From positions 5,137,487 through 5,201,486 of the forward strand of contig OW203738.1 of assembly GCA_934045075.1 (NCBI GenBank): a stretch of DNA of 64,000 nucleotides. Reading direction: 5' to 3'. The notes under the pieces were generated by a model. It saw nothing but the letters and a program-made list of their open reading frames with translations. It searched no databases and was not told the DNA's origin. Shown here piece after piece: positions 1 through 10,322 of this stretch. The position numbers and the translations under genes are program-made. Each line of letters starts with the position of its first letter. Position 1 is the stretch's first letter. The stretch comes from Yponomeuta sedellus. Its lineage: Eukaryota > Arthropoda > Insecta > Lepidoptera > Yponomeutidae.

Positions 1-148
1 ATTTTTTATACTTAAGTACTTTATTATTAAAAAAAAAAAATTAACAAACATGACATATTACTAATTACAAACTAAAGCTAAATATTAACAAAACTGACCT
101 AACCAAACATATTTATAAGTTAATTTAGTTAAAACGCTGTCTAAAAGT

Positions 149-397
149 CAATTACTGCGCCCATATCATCGCCGCCTCTGAGGAGGGTCCCCAGTATGCA
201 ATTACTGCACCCAGATCATCGCCGCCTCTGGGGAGGGTCCCCAGGATGCAATTACTGCGCCCCCATCATAGCCGCGTTTGGGAAGGATCCCCAGTATTCA
301 ATACTGCACCCAGATAATCGCCGCCTCTGGGGAGGTTCCCCAATATGCAATTACTGCGCCCAGATGATCGCCGCCTCTGGAGAGGATCCCCAGTATG
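149..397 (+). repeat. Minisatellite, about 50 bp x 5
   Basis: Five tandem units start at 149, 199, 249, 299 and 348, so four periods measure 50, 50, 50 and 49 bp. Each unit begins CAATTACTGC and contains ATCATCGCCGCCTCTGG. The units differ by several substitutions, so the array is not freshly amplified. The open frame across it (196-492) exists only because the period is nearly a multiple of three; I do not regard it as a gene. Confidence 0.9.
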
Positions 398-1395
398 CTG
401 GCTGGCAAGAAAGTAATTTTATATTCATTCTATGGTCAGAATATGGTTTTGACCATGATTACAACCTAACCTGTAAGCAAATCCGGAATTAAGTGAATAG
501 TGTACATATTTGCCACAAAATTATTGATGCTATCTTAGCTTCGTCTAGCCACAAAACAAATAACCTTTTGCCACAACACATTAATTTGTTAGTAACTTCA
601 CCTCAAAGGAAGTTGGGAGGAAACGAAGTGTATGGTGAAATAACAGAAGCACCATTCCCTAGAAAATTATACCGCATATATAAAAAATTGGGCCACGCGT
701 ATTGCATGATATACCATTATACCATTTCCTCTCTGTGAAACGTATTTTAATACTAGTAAATATTTTTGAATGAACATCTTTTTTTGTTGTTTTCTTCATT
801 TTGTCCTATATTTTTCACTCAAAATTTAAAATTACGTCACCCATGCCAGATTTATTTTACATTTTCACTTGCTACTTCACTTTTGACAAAATAATACTAC
901 TGAGAATTTTACCTGCTTGAAAATTGTAATTTTCTTTTTTTATACATAGTTTTTAAGTCATATACATATTTTATTTTTTATCGCAAGAGCCATAACCCTC
1001 ACCAAGCCGAAACACGACGATTTGAACCTTCTATAACCTTTTAGTTTAGAGAGGAAATGGATGTTGTGTATTATAGTTATTATTGTGGCGTGTGTGAATT
1101 GTATTGTGGGACCTCATAACATTGCTGCGAGTTGTGAGGCCGAAATTGGAAAGCTATGCAAATTTTTGCTAATTTAAATTTCACACATAGGTACAATGCC
1201 TATAGCTATTCTGTTAGGGTTGAAAAGGGATTGGATCACATAATACAATTATAATACTATATTATGCAAGGGTTCCACCAAATGTTTGCTTCTAAGAGTT
1301 TTGGCTTTTCAATTTTTTTTTACGGGCAAATTACCAGGCTGAAGGATTAGACTGTGAGGGTGTTTTACTAAGCTAACACAATTTAAATTAGTCTA
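398..1395. other. AT-rich stretch without recognised feature
   Basis: I see no gene, RNA or repeat here that I can name. A short open frame at 493-738 has no recognisable domain and an unremarkable composition. Confidence 0.5.
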
Positions 1396-1592
1396 TCTAT
1401 CTACGAGTATAATATAAAAATGAATCGCTGAATGTGTTGGTAAGCGCAAATCTCGAGAGCAGCGGAACCAATTTCGCTAATTCTTTTTTTACAATATTCC
1501 TTGAAGTACGAGGATGGTTCTTACGGCGAGAAAAATAAAAAAAAGTTAAGGAATCGACTGTTAGGCGGTACGAAGTTCGCTAGGTCAGCTAG
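1396..1592 (+). mobile_element. Helitron-like non-autonomous element, family B
   Basis: The copy runs from near AATATAAAAATGAATCGCTG to GGTCAGCTAGT. The CTAGT terminus and preceding short palindromic sequence fit the 3' end of Lep1-like Helitrons. Related copies lie at 39093-39287 (plus) and 45387-45566 (minus), sharing GCTGAATGTGTTGGTAAGCG and a central AAGAACCATCCT-type segment. Family identity is inferred from ends and copy number. Confidence 0.55.
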
Positions 1593-2159
1593 TGAACTAT
1601 AGAATTCTTTCCACTTGCTATGAAACTAATATCCGGGTGGGCTATGTTGAAACTCGGACGCTGCAGTGCCTGTGACATTGTTATAGATGGAGCACGCTTG
1701 CCCAGCATCTATCTTGATCGCCTTAAATTACAGGAAAAACAAGTCAATACGGGCAGAGCCAACTAAGTCACAGATTTCCTCACTCAGAATAGGATGGTAT
1801 CGAGTGGTATAGGTTCTGCAGCTGACCTATACCATTCTATGTTATGCCTAGTTTTTAAACGGCTCGAAGAATTTTAACAGCTGAGATTTCAAATTATAAT
1901 ATTTGAAATGTCACTGATATTACAAGAAATATGAAATTGCGCATGTCAGCTATCGTAATGCATAAGTAAATTTTGCGGAAATTTTTGTTCCGCAACTTTA
2001 GAAAAGTTTTCGTCCATTTTTTCGTTTAAGAATGTACCAGTAAGAAATATGCTAGATACAGCAGTAGTCTTAAGGACTTTACTTTTTAGGCTAAAGAATG
2101 GAGGAGAATCCTAGCGCAGATTTCCAATCGCGGCTAAGCCCAGCTGGATCCTTACTTAG
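1593..2159. other. No recognised feature
   Basis: Intervening sequence with no long open frame and no repeat that I can match to another place in the window. Confidence 0.4.
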
Positions 2160-2397
2160 ACTTGAAATTTTCGCACTTAACCTCATACTTCGGCCACTGA
2201 GGTATGTTAACACTTCAGACACTACGGTTTTCTCACGATATTTTCCTTCACAGAGTTAGCGAGTGGTAAGGTAAGTGTGACTTTACAAATGTACATAACT
2301 TGGAAAACTATGTCATAAGTACTTACATGCCGAGATTTGAACCCACGGCCTCCCAACTGAGAAGCCGACTTCTACCACTCCTCTACCACCGCTGTCC
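2160..2397 (-). mobile_element. tRNA-derived SINE (GGTGGTAG family)
   Basis: Read on the minus strand it starts GCGGTGGTAGAGGAGTGG (A-box-like), passes a B-box-like GGGTTCAAATC and continues with the ACATTTGTAAA, CTCGCTAAC and AAAATATCGTGAG body shared with copies at 11258, 36190, 43290 and 59685. A tRNA-like Pol III head followed by a common body is the SINE pattern. Confidence 0.65.
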
Positions 2398-2929
2398 AGC
2401 TGGATCTTTATCGCGAACCTTACACGAACGATTAAAATAAATTACTGTTCCACCTCTATTTTCTTGCACCTTGCGTCTAACAAATTATGGTAAGGGCAGA
2501 CCATTCTCGTAACCTTATCTGGGTCCAATTACATATCTGAGCATATCTCTTGAGATGCTACTTTGGGTTTTTACACGGCTTTTTCCTGCTCCTAAAGGCA
2601 CGGAGTTACTGTGGTACCATGCTATTTCGAATTAAGCTTAAAAAAGTACCAGAGAAGGCTAAACTAGAATTAAGAATGCAGATTTTGCAAGAATGCAAAA
2701 CTAGAATGAAGTCTTCATGAAAGCGATGTACTTCACACAGTTTGTGTCCCTTTTAAATAAAAATACTAAAAAATAATAAGTAACAAAAGCTGGTGCGCCT
2801 GTATCAGGTTACACAACCCTTGAATTTAATTGTAAATCCTTGCTGATATTGTTGTTGCGTTAGGGTGTAAATGAACATAAGTATACATAATAAAATAAAC
2901 CAACCTGTATACCGATAGAGAACCAGTTA
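2398..2929. other. No recognised feature
   Basis: AT-rich spacer between the SINE and the RTE fragment; nothing identified. Confidence 0.4.
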
Positions 2930-3070
2930 TCGACATAGCTCAGAGAATCAGCAAGCTGAAGTGGCAGTGGGCTGGCGGTATCTCGCGAAGATCCGGCAAC
3001 CGTTGGAATAAACGTGTTCTTGAGTGGAGACCGCGTCTCGGTAAACGTAGTTTAGGACGCCCTCCGACCA
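2930..3070 (+). pseudogene. RTE-like LINE ORF2 C-terminus, first half
   Basis: The conceptual translation includes KLKWQWAG, NRWNKRVLEWRPRLGKR and GRPPTR, the conserved tail seen after the reverse transcriptase in RTE-type lepidopteran LINEs. The frame breaks at 3071 and resumes at 8394 with WDDDLRKTAGR-like coding. The uninterrupted relative at 35641-35860 confirms that the two halves were once contiguous. Confidence 0.75.
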
Positions 3071-3194
3071 GAGTGCTAAGTGCGAGTTTGACAGATCCAA
3101 TCAAATAACTTTACTACCGCGTTAATCGAGCATTGAGTAGTGAGTATGAGTAAGTTAACCGTTCGATCTGGCAAAACGCTGTCAAAGTACAACT
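3071..3194 (+). mobile_element. Inverted-repeat element A, left half (interrupted copy)
   Basis: It begins GAGTGCTAAGTGCGAGTTTG, the terminal inverted repeat of a roughly 300-bp non-autonomous element. The sequence matches the first 124 bases of the intact copy at 33601-33887 and stops at ACAACT (3189-3194). The rest resumes at 8205 after the 5-kb insertion. Confidence 0.85.
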
Positions 3195-3220
3195 GAGTGA
3201 ATTTCAACAGGGCCTATAAA

Positions 3221-3470
3221 ATCTTCATTTCCGTGTTTTTTTTTTATCTTAGGGCAATTTAAAAAAAAAACGCTTTTATTAATGTTTTTGATAATGTATG
3301 TAATGTTGCTTAATGTCTAGCAGATAACTTAAAAAATTAACGAGATATACAGGATTAAAAATTTCGTGCCACGGCGATGAAACATGCGTGCACGGCAATG
3401 AAACAAGCGTCCACGGCAATTAAAGAACTGTGCCATGGGAATGAAAGAATCAATCCACGGAAATGAAAAA
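3221..3470. repeat. Left subterminal motif cluster of the 5-kb element
   Basis: An inverted copy (CATTTCCGTG) lies near 3223. Five direct copies follow at about 3367, 3391, 3411, 3433 and 3455, spaced about 19 to 24 bp. Forms include CCACGGCGATGAAAC, GCACGGCAATGAAAC, CCACGGCAATTAAAG and CCACGGAAATGAAAA. Iterated short motifs just inside transposon ends commonly bind the transposase; that role is inferred. Confidence 0.8.
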
Positions 3471-4211
3471 ATATTTTATCTATTCAGATACATGTCTGTC
3501 TCCATGTTTATTATACTTCGTGCATCGGCCACTTCTAGTGAACTAACTACAACCGCTGTCATAATATGATGTGATATTAAATTATGCAAAACTAAGTAAC
3601 TATTTGTTATCTATCTGCTTTCAAACCATATAATAAATAATATGTAGATTAAAAATATGCAAAAGGAGTAAAATTAAACAAAAGTTAATCGAAACAAAGC
3701 GTAAGTATTTATTTAAATTCTTTCACACAATTTTTTTAATAAATTTAAAGAAAAAAATTATGAATAAAATCAGCTTTTCAAACTTTTAATCAAATAACTC
3801 CAACAATATAGCTCTGTTTACAGGAATATCAGTATTTCAAGTTCACTCGTCACATTATTATTAAGTAGGTATCTCTATTAACTTCTATAGGTCACAAAGA
3901 TATATTTTTGCAATTCGCAAAGCAAAATAGTCTCTTCACAAAATCGTACATTGTAATCTGTAGCAAGTAAGATGCATTTTCAAAATAATAAGTACTAAAA
4001 ATACGATAATTTTGGTACTCTTAAAATTTTTCAGGTATAATCTTATCCCTTATTAACCTAAGAACACAATGTAAGTATGGCACTAGAAAACTCAGCCTTT
4101 CAATATTAACTTACAGCTAACTTACACTAATCTATATGCCTAAGTAAATCACATTTAGGAACTTTTACGAAATTAAGCAAATTATATTTAATCAGGTAGG
4201 TACTTAAAAAT

Positions 4212-6953
4212 TTAAATTTGATCATCACCAGTATCACTATCAATTAGAGTAAAGAAAGTAGATTTTTTTTTTCTCGGTTTAATATTGCTGAATATACTTT
4301 CATCTGAATCACTACTTAAGTCTATATCTGGTTTTTTTGATGTTTTTGTATGGTTTTCCTCAAACGTACCAGATATTTCCAACTCTTTTAAAACTTCAGA
4401 GTCAACATTACATAAGTATGAGCACGATGGTACACTTGTAGCACCACTACAGTTTGATTTTTTTAAAACATAAGTTTCTAAAACTGTACTATCAAACTGA
4501 GGTACAGCTGCTGGCTGGATAGTTTTCGTTGTAGAAGTTGAGGGTTTAGGAGCCAATGCAAGTTTATCAGTTAATTTGACTGGACGTATTTTACGGATAG
4601 AAGTTTTAGGCATAATTTTAGTGCAGTTTGATGAACGTTCAAGAGGAGTTGATATCTGAGGTTTAGTTGAAAATTCATAAAATCCTAAGTGATTACCATG
4701 AGGGCATTCTTTGACATTGTTAAGACATTCAATATTTGTGCAAGATAAACGACGCAATGCTAAACGGTTACCCGATTCTGCAGTCCAGACAACTTGGTGG
4801 ACTTTTAAAGTACCTGGGAAAGGTTTCAAATTGTCAGGTAGTAACCAGTCCTTTTCAGTGATCTGATAATCTTCCACGAGTTCTATTTTAACGCCCTTGA
4901 CAGAAGACTTCAAAGCATTTACAAATGCATCAAGATCAGGAATGTCACTCTGTAATGCAACGTATTGGTCTGCAGTTCTCTTTAGAAGTCCACCAACGCC
5001 ATCTGGAGCACCTTTGCCGTGACCACATTCGCAATAATTCCAAACTACTTTGATAATTGAAGGAATATAGATCGAAAGTCGAGACATCATATAAAATATT
5101 TTTTTGTTACGATATTGTCCAGAAGGAGAATCAGAAACTATATAAATATTTTGGACCAGAGGTACTGTTTTTTCTATTTCTGTCAAAATTGGAATCAGAT
5201 GTGCCCACACTGCAGCAGCATCGTGTCGCAAAGAAGTACTTATAGTACAAAAACATTGGGTTTTTGTCGTGTGGCCACCAATATTAAAATAAAGAACTGC
5301 AGTATGTAGAGTAAACTGCTTTCTGCTACCACCAAAGTGTACTGACTGAATTTCAGAGTTATATTTAGCACTGTAATTTTCGCTAAAATCCATATGTATA
5401 AGACAGTCATTCTCGGTCAAATTTTGCTTAATTTCTTTAATTGCATCGGTCTGATTACGAATGTTTGCACAATGATTAAGGAATGGCTTAAGATCAGTTT
5501 CAAATTGTTTTATGAGTATTAACGGTTCTACGTGGTGTCGTACTTTTTCAACGGTGATGGCAGTTTTCTCAATCCCATTTTTTGTGTATGAATTTTTCTG
5601 TTTTTTCCAGGCCCAATATAAAACTTTTTCCGAGTTATCAATTTCTTGGTATATTAGATGTCTGTTTTTACAGGTAGTACTCTTTCTTTGTAGACATTCC
5701 AAGTTATAAATGTCGCAACATATGCTCTTAATAACGTCAGTTGTCGAATTTTCTTTTATGATATGATTCTTTTTTAGAGATTCAATTAGCAGATTCATGT
5801 TTTCGTGTTTTTCACACAAGCAAGTGTTGCGCATATTTATTTTTGGTTGCAGCACCCAAAAAGGTTTTAAACGTGAAAACGTTACGTAACTAATCGGTGG
5901 ATAACCAGACTCCATGTATTTTCTGTGTAAATTTTTTATTGTATCCGACATTAAACGTTTCTGTTTCTTTGTTCCATTTCTTGTTATCGTGTCGTTTTTA
6001 CCTGGACACATGCTTGAATTTTCGTCATCTTCATAAAACTTGAGTACAATTTGGCGGATTCGAGTTTGTTTTGGATTACTTGTGTCGCTCTTATCATTCA
6101 AATCTATCGCTGGCTGTTTTTCTTTTCTTTGATTGGTAACTCTATCTTTTCCTTTTTGAATAAGTCTTTCGAACCGTTTTTTATATAAGTTCCTTTCGCT
6201 GACAACTTGATCTAATTTTTTTTGTAAGCCAATGAGCTGGGAGTGTTTACATTTTTGGTATCTACGGAATTTTTGTTGCAAATCACGTTGAAATGTTAAA
6301 CTTGCAGTAGAAGAATCGGATGCTGGACTATCAGGACGTAATGTAGAATCTATACTACTGATGTTTGGTGCTAGTTGTGGTGATCCTGGGGGTGTCTGTT
6401 GTGGACTACTTGTGGCCAGAAAATTAGAGCTATTTGCTACGAGAGTGCCAATCCGCAAATTTTCACAGCGGCGTCGGTTTGATTTTAAAGATTCAAGACG
6501 CGAGCTACGTCTTGTTAGAGGAGTCATCGGCGTGTTATCATTAGTAGCTACTTGAGATAACCCAAAAGACCCAAAAGACATTTCATTTGACTCCATCGAC
6601 GTTTCATTTGGCTCCATCGACGTTTCATTGGGCTCCATCCTCGGTGTTTTAGAATTTTCTACATGATAAGTCGCATTTGGACGGGTGTTTTTACGATGAA
6701 TTGCTGTCTTTTTTTTATAAGAAGCAAGTGCATTCACCAAGTTTTTCTTACGAATATTCCGAAGCTTTTGCAAAGTCATTGCACTTCGAGGAACAACTAC
6801 TCCTGCAGCCTTTTTCTTAAGACATCGTTCTCTTTCTTTTCTTAGATACTCCTCTCTCAATAGAGGGTCGCTTCTTAATTTTTGACGTCGCTTTTGTTCA
6901 GCTAATCTTTTCCTCTTCTTTCTCTCCTCTTCGGATAATTTTGGTTTAGGCAT
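4212..6953 (-). CDS. Putative DDE/D transposase-like protein, 913 aa
   Basis: The protein starts with a very basic segment (residues 1-50, rich in K, R and E), continues through a low-complexity Ser/Pro/Thr region (about 85-230) and a coiled-coil-like stretch (about 235-270), and then a Cys/His-containing central region (CLCEKHEN). Three acidic residues sit in conserved-looking blocks: D522 in HMDFSENYS, D608 in YIVSDSPSGQ and D651 in HGKGAPDGVGG, with H645 close by. This spacing suits an RNase H-fold transposase. The C-terminus is acidic and serine-rich and may be disordered. Similar uncharacterised proteins are, to my knowledge, repeated in moths, butterflies and cnidarians. The frame is intact. 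A candidate splice acceptor (TTATTTTTAG) ends at 6963, just upstream of the start, suggesting a 5' untranslated exon. A second ATG at 6961 is out of frame. The position inside an element with a target duplication supports a transposase role; the exact superfamily (Sola-like or other) is a guess. Confidence 0.75.
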   Translation of the reverse strand: MPKPKLSEEERKKRKRLAEQKRRQKLRSDPLLREEYLRKERERCLKKKAAGVVVPRSAMTLQKLRNIRKKNLVNALASYKKKTAIHRKNTRPNATYHVENSKTPRMEPNETSMEPNETSMESNEMSFGSFGLSQVATNDNTPMTPLTRRSSRLESLKSNRRRCENLRIGTLVANSSNFLATSSPQQTPPGSPQLAPNISSIDSTLRPDSPASDSSTASLTFQRDLQQKFRRYQKCKHSQLIGLQKKLDQVVSERNLYKKRFERLIQKGKDRVTNQRKEKQPAIDLNDKSDTSNPKQTRIRQIVLKFYEDDENSSMCPGKNDTITRNGTKKQKRLMSDTIKNLHRKYMESGYPPISYVTFSRLKPFWVLQPKINMRNTCLCEKHENMNLLIESLKKNHIIKENSTTDVIKSICCDIYNLECLQRKSTTCKNRHLIYQEIDNSEKVLYWAWKKQKNSYTKNGIEKTAITVEKVRHHVEPLILIKQFETDLKPFLNHCANIRNQTDAIKEIKQNLTENDCLIHMDFSENYSAKYNSEIQSVHFGGSRKQFTLHTAVLYFNIGGHTTKTQCFCTISTSLRHDAAAVWAHLIPILTEIEKTVPLVQNIYIVSDSPSGQYRNKKIFYMMSRLSIYIPSIIKVVWNYCECGHGKGAPDGVGGLLKRTADQYVALQSDIPDLDAFVNALKSSVKGVKIELVEDYQITEKDWLLPDNLKPFPGTLKVHQVVWTAESGNRLALRRLSCTNIECLNNVKECPHGNHLGFYEFSTKPQISTPLERSSNCTKIMPKTSIRKIRPVKLTDKLALAPKPSTSTTKTIQPAAVPQFDSTVLETYVLKKSNCSGATSVPSCSYLCNVDSEVLKELEISGTFEENHTKTSKKPDIDLSSDSDESIFSNIKPRKKKSTFFTLIDSDTGDDQI

Positions 6954-6962
6954 CTTGGCATC

Positions 6963-6976
6963 CTAAAAATAAACAA
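6963..6976 (-). promoter_or_regulatory. Candidate 3' splice site upstream of the 913-aa gene
   Basis: On the minus strand a pyrimidine-rich tract ends in TTATTTTTAG at 6963, nine bases before the chosen start codon. It would leave a non-coding first exon farther upstream. I could not pin down the donor. Confidence 0.4.
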
Positions 6977-7308
6977 TCTATTATTACAGACTGTATAATG
7001 TGGGGGTACGTGCGTGTGTGTGAGTGTACATACGTGTGATATAGTTTAAACTGTAATGTTTTACAATTTAAATAAATAATAATAAAAAATAATAATAATA
7101 ATATAGTACCAAATGTTATATAATTTTGTAAGGTTAACATGAAAAAATATTTTTAGTTGACTGTACAGTAAAAAACTTATCAAGTCTATCCTTAAGTGAT
7201 TTATCGCATTGCAGAGAGAATTAACTTGGCGAGTCTGGTACTGTCACTAATCGGTAGGTATTACCTGCATTACAGGTAAAAGGTGTTAACAAAGATGTTT
7301 TTTTTGCC

Positions 7309-8032
7309 TAATACCATGGCGATGAAAACACAAGTCACGGAAATGAAATACCTGGCCACGGCAATGAAATTAAATTGTTTTACAAGGCATGGCAATGATT
7401 TTTTTTTCATTCCCGTGTCTTTTTTTTCATTGCCATAGCAAATTTCGGCCACGGAAACCACGGCAATGAAAGCACGGCGATGAAAATCAAGGCAAAAAAT
7501 ATAAATAACAAAAAATCTATTAACTATTCGAAGATATAAACACTGCACAAATAAACATAAATGAAATGGCGTTCTATCGAATGCTAACTCAAGAAGGCAA
7601 ACTTAATTCAAATAGAAGTTATACCTATCCACGGCGATGAAAGAAAAAATGTCCAGTAACATAAAAATTGAATACTTACTTTTGTGGCGCGAAAACGCAG
7701 GAACGTGTATACGTCCTTCCACGTCGGGCACTTAGGCGGCACTAATACGCAACGTTTAGCGCACCGGGGGGGGGACGCAAATCGTTAGGTAAAACAATAT
7801 CCTTGAACGTGATTAGGACACGGCGATGAACGGTAGTTCTAGGACAAGCGAATTTTTATTAACCATTCATTGTATTGTTTAAATATTTAAATAAATGTAT
7901 TCCGTAACATTACTATAAGTATCCATGTATAAAATAACACTATGTTTTAATACAAATAACCAATAGATTTTTATCAATTAGGAATAATACACAACAAGGT
8001 GACGTGTGGACAAACACGGCAATGAAAGATTT
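7309..8032. repeat. Right subterminal motif cluster of the 5-kb element
   Basis: Copies of the CCACGGCAATGAAA-like motif appear near 7310, 7335, 7354, 7386, 7455 and 7468, with inverted copies near 7406 (TTTCATTCCCGTG) and 7424, and single copies near 7630, 7821 and 8012 (ACACGGCAATGAAAG). Density is highest between 7309 and 7480. The outermost right copy is inverted relative to the outermost left copy, as expected for a pair of transposon ends. Confidence 0.8.
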
Positions 8033-8204
8033 TGTGGTTAAATATTTTTTTTTGGAGCATTCATTAATCCTATTAATAAAATATTTAGTGCTACACATAC
8101 ATTAATATTTCACCTAAACGGAAAAAAAATTTAGAACATTATAACTATGTTTTTTAGTACTGATTTCATTGATGCCACGCAATTTTGAGTCCCAGGAAAT
8201 TCAC

Positions 8205-8393
8205 ACAACTCGCACTCTCGTTTATTTGTGTTTTGGCTGGTAAACGTGTTCACTTCTCCACGTAAACCATTACAACTCGCACTCAGCAATTTTAATTTCC
8301 ATACTTGTCGCTAGATGGCGCTTCCTCGCTGCCATAGAAATATGAGTTTACGTTTACGCGATCGAGTAGTTAAAAAACTCGCACTAAGCACTC
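8205..8393 (+). mobile_element. Inverted-repeat element A, right half (interrupted copy)
   Basis: The sequence resumes at ACAACTCGCACTC exactly as in the intact copy at 33601-33887 and ends in the inverted terminal repeat CTCGCACTAAGCACTC. It is the second piece of the element split by the 5-kb insertion. Confidence 0.85.
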
Positions 8394-8530
8394 TGGTGGG
8401 ATGACGATCTGCGAAAAACTGCAGGCAGATGCTGGATACGTCAAGCTGAAGACAGGGCGCTATGTCGCTCATTAGGGAAGGGCTATGTCCAGCAGTGGAC
8501 TAGTTTAGCCTGACGAGGACGAATGAGAAT
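8394..8530 (+). pseudogene. RTE-like LINE ORF2 C-terminus, second half, with 3' tail
   Basis: The frame continues from 3070 (GRPPTR-WDDDL), then TAGRCW and LGKGYVQQWT, followed by the common GGGCTATGTCCAGCAGTGGA tail and AGCCTGACGAGGACGA. The same order is seen uninterrupted at 35641-35860. Confidence 0.75.
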
Positions 8531-9547
8531 GTACATTCTTTGCGTTGATATAAATTGAATTGAATCAAACATCTTCACAAACTTTTACATTTATAATATT
8601 AAGTAGGATTTACGTCATCTGTGATGGGCCATTGTATTGTATGGCGAACGATATAGAATGTTAAAATAGCATTTTTACCGTGTGTGATGCCCAAAGGTTT
8701 TAGGATCGGTTTTGTCTAAAGCTTTGAACAGAGTGAAATATTAGTGTCGTGTCCCTCATTTGGCTAGACGCCACGATGTAATCGATACCATTCGGCGTTG
8801 CGTTAGGTGACATTTCATATAGATTACAGTCAATTTTTGGTTACGAGAAAATTACTCTGGTAACTCAGTGAAAATTGGCGTGAGGGCTATGTCCAGCAGT
8901 GACCTAGTATAGCCTGACGACGACCTGCGTACCAAGAAACCAGGGGGTAATTCGCTAACAATAGGAGTGTATCAAGCCGGGTGTTGATTAACCGTTTTAA
9001 TTAATGTTGTTGGACTGACGCCACAAAGACTCTATGTGCAGGAGAACTTGATGGAATAAAAACATCATTACGAATACTGTCTTGGTCTACTTAAGAGTAT
9101 CTCTCAAGAAACAATTGCCATACAAACGTCTTTTTTATGTACAAACAATACGTCAGATCGCAATGAAACTTTGTAATTACGTTAAGACTACATAAATCGT
9201 GGTTAATATCAATTTTAAAGTGTTAAATGTGTTCTCTGTCTTTTTATTGCCATACCTATATTTTTATTTTGTGCTTTAGGTGGCAATAACAACGATTCTA
9301 ACAAAGTGATTGAAAATTTAAAACAATTTCTATAATGAGACTATGAAATTGCGATGAAAATAAGATACTTAATATTTTTTTGATTAAGTATCAAACTTTT
9401 GTATGAAACCGCTGATTTTTTTTTCTCTAATTTGGAGTTTGTCTCTTAATAAAATTTATTTGTATAAAGAAGTAGAATAGAAACCGGATTTCACTGAGTC
9501 CTATCGTATTTTTCCGCAACACTCAATATAAATATTAAATTAAAGAT
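8531..9547. other. Spacer with one short LINE-tail fragment
   Basis: Mostly unassigned sequence. A piece of the LINE tail (GGGCTATGTCCAGCAGTGAC, then AGCCTGACGACGAC) lies at about 8880-8930. No gene is seen. Confidence 0.5.
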
Positions 9548-9895
9548 AACCAACGACTCGACTGCCCATCATTAACTACTAAGCAAGCGGGACCGACTTC
9601 GGTACCTAGTTCCATGATTACAATAAATCACTAGTAGCCCTATGACTAACGCTATTGCCGTTTTTTCAAGCGGTTGCATGCTTTGCAAGGCGCGTTAAGC
9701 AGTTGCTACCGGCTGCTGTCGATAGATGGCAGTCGTTAGCCAAGTCAGAGACCTTAGAGCGTCTTGAATACAGTAAGACCAGCCACTAGTCTTACGGGAC
9801 TTGGCCCCCTTGTTGGAGTACGGCCTATACCTTCCTCAGGGAAGAGAACCGTGCCCCTCGGCGGCGACATAATGGGTTAATGATGACGATGTCCA
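9548..9895 (+). mobile_element. Diverged relative of the 5S-headed SINE
   Basis: The 3' two-thirds match the body of the 5S-headed family (TTTGCAAGGCGCGTTAAGC, GGCAGTCGTTAG, GGACTTGGCCCCC, GAAGAGAACCGTGCCCC) and it ends in a TGATGACGATG tail. The head is too diverged to call 5S-like with confidence. Confidence 0.5.
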
Positions 9896-10139
9896 GTGTG
9901 TCTCTTAATGTCAAGGTAAAGTATTATAGGGAAGAACGGGTGATCGTGCTCTTCCACTATAAAGGAAAATTTCCCACCAGGCAGATAGTATGCCTGGGGA
10001 CGGCCGGTACAACTAATGTTAGTCGGACGTTATATTTATGGTATGTCATTGAAACACTTTGATTGCGCGATGCAGGAATGTTAGAGTTTGTTGTGACTTT
10101 TGATGTTGACTTAACATATGCTCGCCACAGGTTTCTGAA

Positions 10140-10234
10140 TTGAGAATTTCGCTAAGACAATACTTAATTGTAGTGCAGTCTTTTCGAATATCACAGCAAA
10201 GAGCGTGACAGAACTTAGCGAAATTCTCAATTTG
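10140..10234. repeat. Short inverted repeat
   Basis: TTGAGAATTTCGCTAAG at about 10140 is repeated in inverse orientation as CTTAGCGAAATTCTCAA at about 10217, with a loop of about 60 bp. It may be a small fold-back element. Confidence 0.6.
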
Positions 10235-10322
10235 GAAATCTCAAAGACTTGTTATTAATTCTCATTAATATCTAAATAGCCTTAACTTTTAAGTAAGTAT
10301 GGAGAGCGCTGACACTGCACTG

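Larger units (their letters stand above)
3195..8204 (-). mobile_element. 5.0-kb DNA transposon with DDE/D-like gene and subterminal motif arrays
   Basis: The boundaries come from comparing the split element A with its intact copy at 33601. ACAACT occurs once in the intact copy and twice here (3189-3194 and 8205-8210), giving a 6-bp target-site duplication. The ends share a short inverted repeat: GTGAATTTC near the left edge (3197) and GAAATTCAC at the right edge (8204). If the left edge is 3197, the duplication would be 8 bp with two mismatches. The element contains one 913-codon minus-strand gene (4212-6953) and about 16 CCACGGCAATGAAA-like motifs grouped outside the gene on both sides. This is the layout of an autonomous cut-and-paste transposon. 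The superfamily is not certain from the sequence. Confidence 0.8.

Noticed and set aside
196..492. 98-codon frame with 50-bp repeats
   Set aside because: The frame is explained by the minisatellite; the repeat period changes at one unit and no domain is present.
4285..6845. Several 60-65 codon plus-strand frames within the 913-codon gene
   Set aside because: They are antisense shadows of an intact gene with a recognisable conserved pattern.
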